Source: Numidum massiliense
GTDB lineage: Bacteria; Bacillota; Bacilli; Thermoactinomycetales; Novibacillaceae
Reading direction: 5' to 3'
Assembly: GCF_001375555.1 (NCBI RefSeq)
Contig: NZ_CTDZ01000009.1
Coordinates: 1,915,758 to 1,979,757 of the forward strand
Length of the DNA stretch: 64,000 bases
In this document: piece after piece, positions 36,822-45,644 of the stretch
Numbering within the stretch: the stretch's first letter is position 1
Layout: the number at the start of each line of letters is the position of its first letter
Program-made: the position numbers and the translations under genes
Notes under the pieces: model-generated
What the model was told of the DNA's origin: nothing
Seen by the model: the letters and a program-made list of their open reading frames with translations, nothing else
Databases searched by the model: none

Positions 36822-37358
36822 TTAAACCGTGACATTCCCCCCAACCGTTCCCCCTCCCCCTTCATCCAACGTCCGCTTTTCCGGAAAGGCCAAACTAAAC
36901 ACAATCCCCGCCAAAATCGCAATAAAAAAAGTGGCTGCCCGCGACGTAAACAAGTCCTCCAACGGCGAACTGATCCAGACGACCGTCGTCACGAATCCGG
37001 TAATAATCGTGGCGACGATGCCAGCGCCGGAACACTTTTTCCAGAAGAAGGTCAAAACGATCGCTGCCGAAAACGTACACCCGACGCCGGCCCAGGCCCA
37101 GCTGACGACCGTGTACACCAATTTTTCCGACGTTAAGGCGATGAGCAAACCGAGTAGACCAGCACCGATGACCGTCAGACGGGAGGCGCGTACGAGCTGC
37201 TTCTCTGTGAGACGCCAACCAAACGACTTGTGCAAAATGTCTTCACTAACCGAACCGGTGAGCACGAGCAGTTGCGAATCGACGGTAGACATTATTGCGG
37301 CTAAAATGCCGGCGAGCAACAGGCCGGCAAGCCATTCCGGCATTAAATCGGCAAGCAC
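36822..37358 (-). pseudogene. Truncated sodium:solute symporter (PutP-like C-terminal part)
   Basis: 178 residues that match only the C-terminal third of SSF-family proline/pantothenate-type symporters (normally about 490): the motif LAAIMSTVDSQLLVLTGSVSEDI, followed by about four helices. The open frame starts at a GTG directly after an in-frame TAA, and the preceding 270 bases show no further symporter sequence, so the N-terminal eight or so helices are missing. It cannot be a functional carrier as it stands. It lies between rocD and the sigma-54 activator, so a proline or amino-acid carrier may once have belonged to the island. Confidence 0.85.
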
Positions 37359-37632
37359 TTAGAAGTGCACCTCATCCCTCTCAACTATTTCCCATCGATA
37401 ATGCACTCGCGCCACAGGCATCAATAGATCCGTAAGATCACTCTCTGTGCCCGTGACGCGACTGCAAAATTGGTATAAATTACTTTTTTTATTTAGTATA
37501 AACTGCCTTTCCCGTACCCTCCTGTTACTCAAAACTTACACGGCTAGCGTGAAGAACCGCATCGGGACCACATGGTACGCGGCGGTCTAATTTTCCTGCC
37601 CTATTAATAGGCAACAGTCATTTCTACTTCGT

Positions 37633-38835
37633 TTACAACACTTGGCGCACGCGTTCCAACGCCCAATCGATGTCCTCTTTCGTAATCGTCAGCGGCGGCG
37701 CAAAACGAATAATCGTGTCGTGCGTCTCTTTACACAACAGGCCGACTTCTTTCAACTTCTCACAGTACGGACGCGCATCTTCGTCGAGCTCGACCCCGAC
37801 CAACAAGCCACGGCCACGTACGTCGCGAATGTGCGGGTTATCGATCTTTTTCAGCTCGTTCAGCAAATACTCGCCCATTTTTGCCGCATTTTCAATTAAG
37901 TTTTCCTCTTCAAGTACGGCGAGCGCTTCTAAAGCGATGGCACAGCCGAGTGGGTTGCCGCCGAACGTCGAGCCGTGGGATCCGACATTCCACACCTTAA
38001 AAATATGTTCGTTCGCCGCGACTGCCGACACTGGAAAGACGCCGCCACCGAGCGCTTTCCCCATAATGTACAAGTCAGGTTCGACCCCTTCCCAGTCACA
38101 CGCGAACTTGCGCCCCGTCCGGCCGAGTCCGGTCTGAATCTCGTCGGCGGCAAATAAGACATTATTCTCGCGGCAAACATCGTACGCCTCGCGCAAATAC
38201 CCTTCCCGCGGAATGATGATACCGCCTTCGCCTTGAATCGGCTCGAGTAAAAACCCAGCAGTATGCGGCGTAATCGCCTGTTTTAGCGCTTCCAAATCGC
38301 CGTAAGGAATAATTTTAAAGCCCGGTGTCAGTGGGCCGAAGCCGCGCTTGTACTCCGCCTCCGCCGAAAAGGAAATAACCGTCGTCGTCCGCCCGTGGAA
38401 GTTACCGGCACAGACGATAATCTCCGCTTGGTTTTCTGGTACGCCTTTCTCAAAATAAGCCCAGCGACGCATCGCCTTTACCGCCGTCTCTACCGCTTCG
38501 GCGCCAGCGTTCATCGGCAGGATCATATCTTTGTTTGTGAACGCTGTCAATTTGCGAAAGAACTTCCCTAAATTCTCATTGTAAAAAGCGCGGGACGTCA
38601 GCGTAATTTTGTCCGCTTGCGCTTTCAGCGCACCGATGATGCGCGGGTGGCGGTGCCCCATGCTTAACGCCGAATAGGCACTAAGCATATCCATATAGCG
38701 CTTCCCTTCTACGTCCTCCACCCAGACGCCTTCCCCTTTCGCCAAGACGACGGGCAATGGACAATCGATACGCGCCCCTAACTTTTCGTTGTCACGAATA
38801 ATACTTTGCGTCATCGTCGTGTTCGCTTGCGTCAT
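37633..38835 (-). CDS. rocD: Ornithine aminotransferase
   Basis: Transfers the delta-amino group of ornithine to 2-oxoglutarate to give glutamate semialdehyde. 400 residues of class III PLP aminotransferase, with [37 protein letters not shown] and the PLP Lys in [15 protein letters not shown] near residue 258. The overall sequence is of the RocD type and not of the GABA-transaminase type. The ATG follows GAGGGGGAG. It lies 138 bases downstream of the aldehyde dehydrogenase, which could oxidise its product or a related semialdehyde. The 37359-37632 gap downstream holds only a weak palindrome (37598-37614) and nothing else recognised. Confidence 0.92.
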   Translation of the reverse strand: MTQANTTMTQSIIRDNEKLGARIDCPLPVVLAKGEGVWVEDVEGKRYMDMLSAYSALSMGHRHPRIIGALKAQADKITLTSRAFYNENLGKFFRKLTAFTNKDMILPMNAGAEAVETAVKAMRRWAYFEKGVPENQAEIIVCAGNFHGRTTTVISFSAEAEYKRGFGPLTPGFKIIPYGDLEALKQAITPHTAGFLLEPIQGEGGIIIPREGYLREAYDVCRENNVLFAADEIQTGLGRTGRKFACDWEGVEPDLYIMGKALGGGVFPVSAVAANEHIFKVWNVGSHGSTFGGNPLGCAIALEALAVLEEENLIENAAKMGEYLLNELKKIDNPHIRDVRGRGLLVGVELDEDARPYCEKLKEVGLLCKETHDTIIRFAPPLTITKEDIDWALERVRQVL

Positions 38836-38973
38836 TTATACTCCCCCTCATTTCGTTAATGGCCATCATGTCACATGCTGGCACCTTCAATTAAAACTGT
38901 TTCCTTGAAAACGACACGTTTATTCGCCCATGTCAGCCATTATTCTCCCGTATCCGCCTCTGTCCATATAGCG

Positions 38974-40452
38974 CTAATTGTTGTCGATTTGTGCCCGCTG
39001 TAACGTGCCACTGTAATCGACGTAAATGCTCTTCCATTCCGTAAATACATCTAAGGCGGCCACACCGGAATCGCGGTGTCCGTTTCCGGTCCCTTTCGTC
39101 CCGCCGAAGGGCAAGTGAATTTCGGCCCCCGTCGTACCGGCGTTAATATACACAATCCCTGTGTCGAGATCGCGCATCGCCGCAAACACTTGATTCACAT
39201 CGCGCGTAAAGATCGCACTGGACAAGCCGTAAATGACCCCGTTGTTTACTTCGATCGCTTCTTCGAGACTACCGACCGGGATGATTGAGATAACCGGTCC
39301 GAAAATTTCCTCCTGCGCAATGCGCATCGTCGGTGCGACGTCCGTAAACAGTGTGGGCTGATAAAAATTCCCCTGTGCCAACTTACCGTCGGCCGCGATT
39401 TCACCGCCGCATAACAGACGCGCCCCTTCTTCCTTACCAATCTTGACGTAGCCGTGGATTTTGTTTAACGCCGAGCGGTTAATGACCGGTCCGACATCGA
39501 CCGTTTCGTCGAGTCCGTCCCCGAGAGTCAACGTTTTAATCCGTTCCAGCAACAGCGACTCTAACTTCTCTTGCACCGCCCGGTGGACGATGACGCGGCT
39601 CGTCGCGGTACACCGTTGTCCGCTCGTACCGTAACCGCCCCAGACGATGCCGTCTACGGCTAACTCCAAGTCGGCGTCGTCCATGACGATAATCGCGTTT
39701 TTGCCGCCCATCTCCAACGAGACGCGCTTCAGCTGCTGGCCGCCTTTCGCTGCCACGTTGCGCCCGACTTCCGTCGAACCGGTGAACGAAATGACGTCGA
39801 TGTCCGGATGGGCGAGCATCGCTTCCCCGACAACTTCCCCTGATCCACAGACGAGGTTAACCACTCCCGCCGGCAATCCAGCTTCGCTCAATATTTCGAC
39901 TAGTTTTTGCGCCATAAACGGCGTTTCCGTCGCCGGTTTCCACACGACCGCATTGCCCGCGACGATCGCTGGGAAGATTTTCCACGTCGCAATCGCAATC
40001 GGGAAGTTCCACGGCGTAATTAAGCCGGCCACACCGAGTGGCGCACGCACGCTCATCGCAAATTTGTTCGGCAGTTCGGCGGGAGTCGTTTCCCCGAACA
40101 AGCGCCGCCCTTCTCCGGCCATGTAAAAGGCCATATCGATACCTTCCTGCACCTCACCGCGCGCTTCCGAAATCACTTTGCCCATTTCCTTCGTTAACGT
40201 TTGTGCGAGCTCTTCCTTTTTCTCCCGCAACAACGCTCCGATTGCAAACAGCGTCTCTGCCCGCTTCGGTGCTGGCACGAGGCACCACTCTTTTTGTGCT
40301 TTCACCGCTGCGGCCACGGCTCGGTTTACATCTTCCTCACTCGACTGGGCGACTTGTCCAAGCACTTCGCCTGTCGCCGGATTAATGACGTCGCGGAAGC
40401 GTTCTGTTTCTGACGGCAGCCACACACCGTCGATATAGTTGACACATTTCAT
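38974..40452 (-). CDS. NAD(P)-dependent aldehyde dehydrogenase
   Basis: 492 residues of the ALDH superfamily. Catalytic Cys is in GQRCTATSR (near residue 280), the general base Glu in SLEMGGKN (near 247), and the NAD site in FTGSTEVG. The C terminus VFTEWKSIYVDYSG places it with semialdehyde and 2,5-dioxovalerate/aminoadipate-semialdehyde-type enzymes. It probably oxidises a semialdehyde formed in amino-acid or sugar-acid breakdown; glutamate semialdehyde from rocD is one option. The ATG follows AGAGGGGG. A sigma-54 promoter lies about 90 bases upstream. Confidence 0.9.
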   Translation of the reverse strand: MKCVNYIDGVWLPSETERFRDVINPATGEVLGQVAQSSEEDVNRAVAAAVKAQKEWCLVPAPKRAETLFAIGALLREKKEELAQTLTKEMGKVISEARGEVQEGIDMAFYMAGEGRRLFGETTPAELPNKFAMSVRAPLGVAGLITPWNFPIAIATWKIFPAIVAGNAVVWKPATETPFMAQKLVEILSEAGLPAGVVNLVCGSGEVVGEAMLAHPDIDVISFTGSTEVGRNVAAKGGQQLKRVSLEMGGKNAIIVMDDADLELAVDGIVWGGYGTSGQRCTATSRVIVHRAVQEKLESLLLERIKTLTLGDGLDETVDVGPVINRSALNKIHGYVKIGKEEGARLLCGGEIAADGKLAQGNFYQPTLFTDVAPTMRIAQEEIFGPVISIIPVGSLEEAIEVNNGVIYGLSSAIFTRDVNQVFAAMRDLDTGIVYINAGTTGAEIHLPFGGTKGTGNGHRDSGVAALDVFTEWKSIYVDYSGTLQRAQIDNN

Positions 40453-40537
40453 ATCCTATGGTCCCCCTCTATGGTATAAATCGCTAATACAAAACGGCAA
40501 GAAGTCAAGAAGCGCCGAGCGCTACCACATAATGCGT

Positions 40538-40555
40538 ATGCAAAAGCCGTGCCAG
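40538..40555 (-). promoter_or_regulatory. Sigma-54 (-24/-12) promoter of the aldehyde dehydrogenase
   Basis: The minus strand reads CTGGCACGGCTTTTGCAT; GG and GC are 10 bases apart. It is 86 bases before the ATG at 40452. This is the second RpoN-type site near the sigma-54 activator gene. Confidence 0.88.
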
Positions 40556-40703
40556 TGATGCCATACCGTGCGGTGACTAAAGCGATCGCGACTCACAACT
40601 TGACGCTAAGTTGAAGTAAAGGCAGTTTAGCAAGCGTTTAGATAGCGCTCTCAATTTGTGGCCCTTTTTGGTGTTGTACGGTTTTATCAAAGTGCAGTGC
40701 ATC

Positions 40704-40730
40704 TTTGCATTGTTTGATGCAATTTTGCAT
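40704..40730. promoter_or_regulatory. TTGCAT/ATGCAA palindromes, candidate activator site
   Basis: ATGCAA-TT-TTGCAT at 40717-40730, with another TTTGCATTG at 40704-40712, lies about 150-190 bp upstream of the -24 box. This is a plausible enhancer for the sigma-54 activator. The rest of the 321-base gap shows nothing else. Confidence 0.45.
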
Positions 40731-40773
40731 TGCGGACAGACGTTCCTAATTTGTACATCATATAATTTTTACA

Positions 40774-42777
40774 TCACATTGACACTTGCTGCTGTGCGGC
40801 TACCGTCGGCACATCCGGCTTCCGGCGTTTTTGTATAAACCATATGACGGCGACTAGCAACAGCGCAATCAGATCGGTATACAAGTCTTTGGCGATAAAC
40901 ATTAAACCGGCGCCGAACATGACGATTCGTTCCCACCCGTGCGATATGCGGATGAAGTATCCGATCACCGAGCTACTAATTGCCGTCATCCCGACCGCAG
41001 TCGTGAGCAACGACCAGACGATCCACCCGTCGACGTCGACGAGGACGATCATCGGATTGTACACGAAGGCGAACGGCACAATAAACGCGGCAATCGCTAG
41101 CTTAACCGCCATCACGCCCGATTGAAACGGATTCGCACGCGCGATGCCTGCCCCCGCATATGCGGCCAAACAGACGGGGGGCGTAATGTCGGCGATAATG
41201 CCGAAATAAAACACGAACAAGTGCACCGCCATCGGTGCCACTCCGAATTCGTTAATGAGCGCCGGCGCCGCAACAGTGGCCGTCACGACGTAATTCGCTG
41301 TCGTCGGCAAGCCCATCCCGAGGACGAGACAAGCGATTGCCGTAAAGACGAGCGCCAAAATTAACTGTCCGTTCGCCAGGGCGATAATACCTGAAGCAAA
41401 TTTGTTGCCGAGCCCGGTAATGCCGACGACGCCGGCAATAATTCCGGCACAGCCGACGGCCGCGATGACAGGTAAGGCGATGCGCGCTCCCTCCTCAAAC
41501 ATCGCGATCGTGGCACGCAAAGACATGCGGGTCTCTTTTTTCAGTAAACTGACTGCAAATGCCGTGACAATCCCCATCAACGCCGCTTTCTGCGCGGTGA
41601 AACCGGACAATAACGTCAAAATAATAATGATTAGCGGTAGGATTAAGTAGCCTTTTTTTAGTGCTAATTCTTTCAAACTCGGCAGCATATGTTTCGGAAG
41701 CCCGATCACACCTTGCTTTTTCGCTTCGAGGTGCGTACCGATAAAGATGCCAGAAAAATATAGCACTGCTGGAATGGCCGCCGCCAACATAATCGCGGAA
41801 TACGTCACATTCAAGTACTCAACCATGATGAACGCCGCGGCACCCATAATCGGCGGCATGAGCTGGCCACCAGTAGACGCCGACGCCTCAGTCGCCGCCG
41901 CGAACTCCGGTTTAAACCCCGCTTTTTTCATCATCGGGATCGTAAACGAACCCGAGGCGACCGTGTTCCCGACTGAACTCCCTGAAATCATCCCCTGGAA
42001 GGCGCTTGCGATGACAGCCGCTTTGGCTGTTCCTCCCGTAAAACGGCCTGTCGCGGCAAAGGCAATGTCGTTAAAAAACTGGCCGATTCCGGAGCGAACG
42101 AGCACCGTGCCAAAAAACAAAAAAAGGAAGATAAACTTGGCCGATATTTGTACCGGTGTCCCAAATACCCCGTTTTCGCGAAACCACAAATCGGTCATAA
42201 TCTTATCAAACGTAAAGCCTTGGTGCGATAAAATTTCCGTCGGTATGTAATTGCCGAGTAACGTGTACAAAATGGCGATCGAAGCGACAACGACGATCGG
42301 AATACCGACTGTCCGACGTGTCGCCTCCAGTAAAAGTAACACCCCGACAATAGCTACTATAATCGCTTGGAGCGGGTAATCTTGAGTGCGCGCAGCTAAT
42401 ATTTCGTCAAAGTATAAGATCTTGTAGTACCCGACGAATATTGCCGAAAACGCTAACAACACATCATACCAAGGAACACCTTTTTGCTTCTGTTGCCACC
42501 CTTTTTTTGCCGGATATAGTAAAAAGATAAGACCTAGTGCGGTCCCGACGTGGATCGCCCCTTGTATTTGCGTCTGAAATACACCGCGGTATCCAGTATA
42601 GAGATGGAATAACGTGAGGTATACGGCGAGGAACATGACAACCCACGACCACTTGCCGATCTGCTTGCGATAGCCGCTCTCCCGGTCGTACTTTTCCAAT
42701 AAAGCTTGGGGGTTCACATTCCCTTCGGTGTCCTTATTAGCGTCGGGTACGACATGTTCTTGTTTGTTTTCTGCCAT
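40774..42777 (-). CDS. TRAP transporter fused permease (TAXI type)
   Basis: 667 residues with about 16-18 hydrophobic segments, a fusion of the small (4TM) and large (12TM) TRAP permease subunits as found with TAXI binding proteins. Characteristic loops include GMISGSSVGNTVASGSFTIP and MKKAGFKPEFAAATEASAST, then GMGLPTTANYVVTA in the second half. It imports a carboxylate or amino acid with a sodium or proton gradient. The ATG follows AAGGCGG. It is 91 bases downstream of its binding protein. The substrate may be glutamate or another organic acid, judging by the catabolic neighbours (inference). Confidence 0.93.
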   Translation of the reverse strand: MAENKQEHVVPDANKDTEGNVNPQALLEKYDRESGYRKQIGKWSWVVMFLAVYLTLFHLYTGYRGVFQTQIQGAIHVGTALGLIFLLYPAKKGWQQKQKGVPWYDVLLAFSAIFVGYYKILYFDEILAARTQDYPLQAIIVAIVGVLLLLEATRRTVGIPIVVVASIAILYTLLGNYIPTEILSHQGFTFDKIMTDLWFRENGVFGTPVQISAKFIFLFLFFGTVLVRSGIGQFFNDIAFAATGRFTGGTAKAAVIASAFQGMISGSSVGNTVASGSFTIPMMKKAGFKPEFAAATEASASTGGQLMPPIMGAAAFIMVEYLNVTYSAIMLAAAIPAVLYFSGIFIGTHLEAKKQGVIGLPKHMLPSLKELALKKGYLILPLIIIILTLLSGFTAQKAALMGIVTAFAVSLLKKETRMSLRATIAMFEEGARIALPVIAAVGCAGIIAGVVGITGLGNKFASGIIALANGQLILALVFTAIACLVLGMGLPTTANYVVTATVAAPALINEFGVAPMAVHLFVFYFGIIADITPPVCLAAYAGAGIARANPFQSGVMAVKLAIAAFIVPFAFVYNPMIVLVDVDGWIVWSLLTTAVGMTAISSSVIGYFIRISHGWERIVMFGAGLMFIAKDLYTDLIALLLVAVIWFIQKRRKPDVPTVAAQQQVSM

Positions 42778-42868
42778 CCTGTCACCGCCTTGGAATAATT
42801 TGAATAGGGGCGGACCGTCACACCGCCCCCTTCCGTCACATCTTTTAACGTATGGATAAGGCTAACCT

Positions 42869-43876
42869 TTACTTCGTTACATCGTCCAGACTGTTAATCC
42901 CCGTCGCTTCCCGCGTGACGATTTGGATGACCTCAGGGTAAACGTGCCCGATGAACGCAAAGTTTTTCACGGGTTTTTTGAATTCCGCCTTCCCGTTTAA
43001 GGCGTTGTGAGCCGGAACGTGCACCGTCATGCCGATATCTTGCGCCCCGTCGCCAATGCTCTTTAAGTTTTCAAGGGAGGCCCCCGTTTCCGTGTTCGTC
43101 ACGTTTACACCGTCAATGTGCTTGTTCCACAACCCGGCAATTTCCCCACCGAGGGGGTAATACGTCCCGCCTTGACTACCGGTGCCAAGGGTGAACTCCT
43201 TTTTCCGCTCTTTCGCATCAGCCTTTACTTCCGCTACCTCTGCATCGACTTTAAGCCCTTGCTCTTCAAAGTAACGCTTCGAACCCGGGTGAATCGGAAG
43301 CCCTTCTAACCCGTTGAGCGCGTTTTCCAGCGTCATTTCTTTCGCTTGTGCGTGTGTGTTTTCACCCGCTTTTTCATACATCGTCTTCGTCAGTTCATAA
43401 GCGAGTTCTTCGTCAATCGTATCGGTGTTCACGACCATGATCGCGTAGGCGGTCACCGTTTGCACGTCTTCTTTTAAAAAGTCATAGCTGTCTTTCGGGA
43501 TGATATACTTCCTGTAGGCACTTTTTTCCTCAATTTTTTTGATCGCTTCATCGGATAACCCTAACAACTTCACGTCTTTCGCCGACGCTTGCAAATCAGT
43601 GATCGAACCTGCTGGCAACCCTAAGACACCGACTGAAATATCGATATTGCCGTCTTTCAACCCGTCCATCGCGTCGCCAAACGCTTCCTGAAACTTCTCG
43701 TAATCGCCCTCTTTCAAACCGTAAGCTTCGAAGATGAGTTTTGACACGGACTGCGTTTCACTCGCCGGCGGTCCGACGGCAATCTTCTTTCCGCCACCCC
43801 CAAAAATGTTACACGCGGATAGTACCATCACTAATGCAACACAAAGTGCGATTACTGATACAATTTTTCGCTTCAT
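42869..43876 (-). CDS. TAXI-family solute-binding lipoprotein, circularly permuted order
   Basis: 335 residues with a signal peptide and lipobox LSAC. After a short Gly linker the mature protein starts with IAVGPPASETQSV, which is normally the middle of a TAXI protein. It runs to the usual C terminus (PIHPGSKRYFEEQG), then a charged linker DAEVAEVKADAKERKKE, and only then the usual N-terminal motif FTLGTGSQGGTYYPLGG. The stop follows GINSLDDVTK, where a normal protein continues with GKK-IAVG. All parts of the fold appear to be present once, so the gene reads as a circular permutation. The ATG follows GAGGAGG. It feeds the TRAP permease downstream. Confidence 0.87.
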   Translation of the reverse strand: MKRKIVSVIALCVALVMVLSACNIFGGGGKKIAVGPPASETQSVSKLIFEAYGLKEGDYEKFQEAFGDAMDGLKDGNIDISVGVLGLPAGSITDLQASAKDVKLLGLSDEAIKKIEEKSAYRKYIIPKDSYDFLKEDVQTVTAYAIMVVNTDTIDEELAYELTKTMYEKAGENTHAQAKEMTLENALNGLEGLPIHPGSKRYFEEQGLKVDAEVAEVKADAKERKKEFTLGTGSQGGTYYPLGGEIAGLWNKHIDGVNVTNTETGASLENLKSIGDGAQDIGMTVHVPAHNALNGKAEFKKPVKNFAFIGHVYPEVIQIVTREATGINSLDDVTK

Positions 43877-43964
43877 CTCGTTTCCTCCTCTTAACGTGTC
43901 TCTTGCACTTTTGATTACGAACCACGCGCTTTTCCCGTTTCGTTACGAAAGCGACTGTCACAAC

Positions 43965-43989
43965 GCGCGGGCAGCAGAAGTGCCCGCGC
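43965..43989 (-). other. GC-rich intercistronic hairpin
   Basis: GCGCGGGCA pairs perfectly with TGCCCGCGC around a 7-base loop, between the aminotransferase stop and the TAXI gene. No T run follows on the minus strand, so it may be a processing or stability element instead of a terminator. Confidence 0.5.
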
Positions 43990-44062
43990 CATGTCGACTA
44001 GTACCGTGGCAAAAGATTCCCGGCCAGCTGTTTAGGACACCGTTGTGACGCCTCGTCTCCGT

Positions 44063-45487
44063 TCACTTGCTACTTCGCCCTCGCAACAGCACCCTGTCGA
44101 TCGCCCGCTCGTGGGCGTCGACCGTGTATTGAATGTCCGCGCTGCTGTGTGCGAGCGAAAGCGAATAGCGGTTGAGCGGCTTGCAGTAAACGCCTACGTT
44201 CAGTAGCTCCTCATCGATTGCCCGGCGCAGCGCGGTGTCGGCGTGCCACATGTCACGGCAGTTGGCGACTGGTCGCTCCGTCAACACGATGTTAAAAATG
44301 CTCCCCATCCCGCACGTTTGCATCGGGATATCGCGCCTCGCGTAAACGTCTTCCAACCCTTTGCGCAACTGATTTGTATGAGCGAATAACTGCTCTAACT
44401 GCCCGGGCTGTTCTAACAAGTCAATCGTCGCTAGTCCCGCTGCTAGTATGAGTGGGTGACCGTTGTACGTGCCGCTGTGGAATAAGACGTCACTAGCACT
44501 ACCGTCTCGTACACCGAGCTGTACGCCGTCCTCCCTTCCCGCTGTCAAAATGTCTTGCCCCTCGCGCGGGTCACATTGCGCCATCAGCTCGCGCTTACCT
44601 CCGACGGCTCCGATCGGAAAACCGCCGCCGAGCACCTTTCCTAACGCGGTAAGGTCGGGAGTGACTCCGTACACTTGCTGCGCCCCGCCGAGGGCGACGC
44701 GAAACCCTGTCTTCACCTCGTCGAAAATGAGCACAATCCCCAATTGCTCCGTAACGGTGCGTAAACCGCGCAAAAATGCTGGCTCCGCGGGAATAAACCC
44801 ACCCTCGACAGGTTCCAAAATAACTGCAGCGACATCATTGGCGTTTTCTTGCAAAAGGCGTGCCGTCGCCTCTAGGTCGTTAAACGGTAACGCGAGCGTC
44901 TCTCTTTGCACATAGTCGGGAATCCCTTTCGATGCCGCCACTGCGTGTGGTCGCCGCCGCTCTCCCCCTCGCTCGCGCTCCGGATGGACACTGAATAGCA
45001 CTTGATCGTATCCCCCATGATAATGGCCCTCGAACTTTGCGAGCTTCCGTCTGCCTGTATGCGCCATCGCCAAGCGAATCGCGAACTGCGTCGCCTCCAT
45101 CCCGGAATTCGTAAAGCGCACGCGCTCGATCCCGGCATAGTGGGCGATTAACTTCTCTGCCATCGCCGTCTCCAACTCACACGGGGCACCAAATACGAAT
45201 GTCCCGGCAGCCGCTATGTGTTGTTCGACCGCCGCAAGCACTCGCGGGTGACCGTGCCCCAACATGAGCGCGCCATAACAAAGTGCGTAATCGATGTATG
45301 CGTTACCATCGACATCGAACAGCCTGCTACCACTCCCCCGCTTCATGACGATTGGATGCGGTGGAAAATACTTAATGTTCGCCGTCACACCCCCTGGAAT
45401 GACCTTACACGCCTTTTGAAAAAGCTGAGCAGAACGTTCGCGCATCCGCGAAACAGCTAGTGACGAATGACCGTCAGCGCCCAACAT
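44063..45487 (-). CDS. HemL-like class III aminotransferase
   Basis: 474 residues from the ATG at 45487, seven bases after GGGGG; the frame opens 37 codons earlier. It resembles glutamate-1-semialdehyde 2,1-aminomutase: IPGGVTANIKYFPPHPI, FTNSGMEATQFAIRLA, LIFDEVKTGFRVA, and the PLP Lys in ALGKVLGGGFPIGA near residue 283. No other haem genes are nearby. The setting (TRAP transporter, RpiR regulator, aldehyde dehydrogenase) suggests a catabolic aminotransferase or aminomutase of the same subfamily. A short insert REDGVQLGVRDGSASD (DNA 44495-44545) interrupts the conserved LFHSGTYNGHP region. A haem role cannot be excluded. Confidence 0.8.
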   Translation of the reverse strand: MLGADGHSSLAVSRMRERSAQLFQKACKVIPGGVTANIKYFPPHPIVMKRGSGSRLFDVDGNAYIDYALCYGALMLGHGHPRVLAAVEQHIAAAGTFVFGAPCELETAMAEKLIAHYAGIERVRFTNSGMEATQFAIRLAMAHTGRRKLAKFEGHYHGGYDQVLFSVHPERERGGERRRPHAVAASKGIPDYVQRETLALPFNDLEATARLLQENANDVAAVILEPVEGGFIPAEPAFLRGLRTVTEQLGIVLIFDEVKTGFRVALGGAQQVYGVTPDLTALGKVLGGGFPIGAVGGKRELMAQCDPREGQDILTAGREDGVQLGVRDGSASDVLFHSGTYNGHPLILAAGLATIDLLEQPGQLEQLFAHTNQLRKGLEDVYARRDIPMQTCGMGSIFNIVLTERPVANCRDMWHADTALRRAIDEELLNVGVYCKPLNRYSLSLAHSSADIQYTVDAHERAIDRVLLRGRSSK

Positions 45488-45644
45488 GACCAGACCCCCA
45501 CATGAATGTAATGTAGTCACCACTTTTTGAAAGCGGTTACCTAAAGTATATTCTGGTAACATCAATTTTGCAATGATTATTTCAAAAAGAGGCGTCATAT
45601 AAAATTTTTATTTCAGTTTGTAGGGGAATATCCTTGTAGGCGAC

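Noticed and set aside
37359-37632. Missing N-terminal part of the symporter in another frame
   Set aside because: Reading the minus strand here gives no membrane helices or SSF motifs, so a simple frameshift does not explain the truncation.
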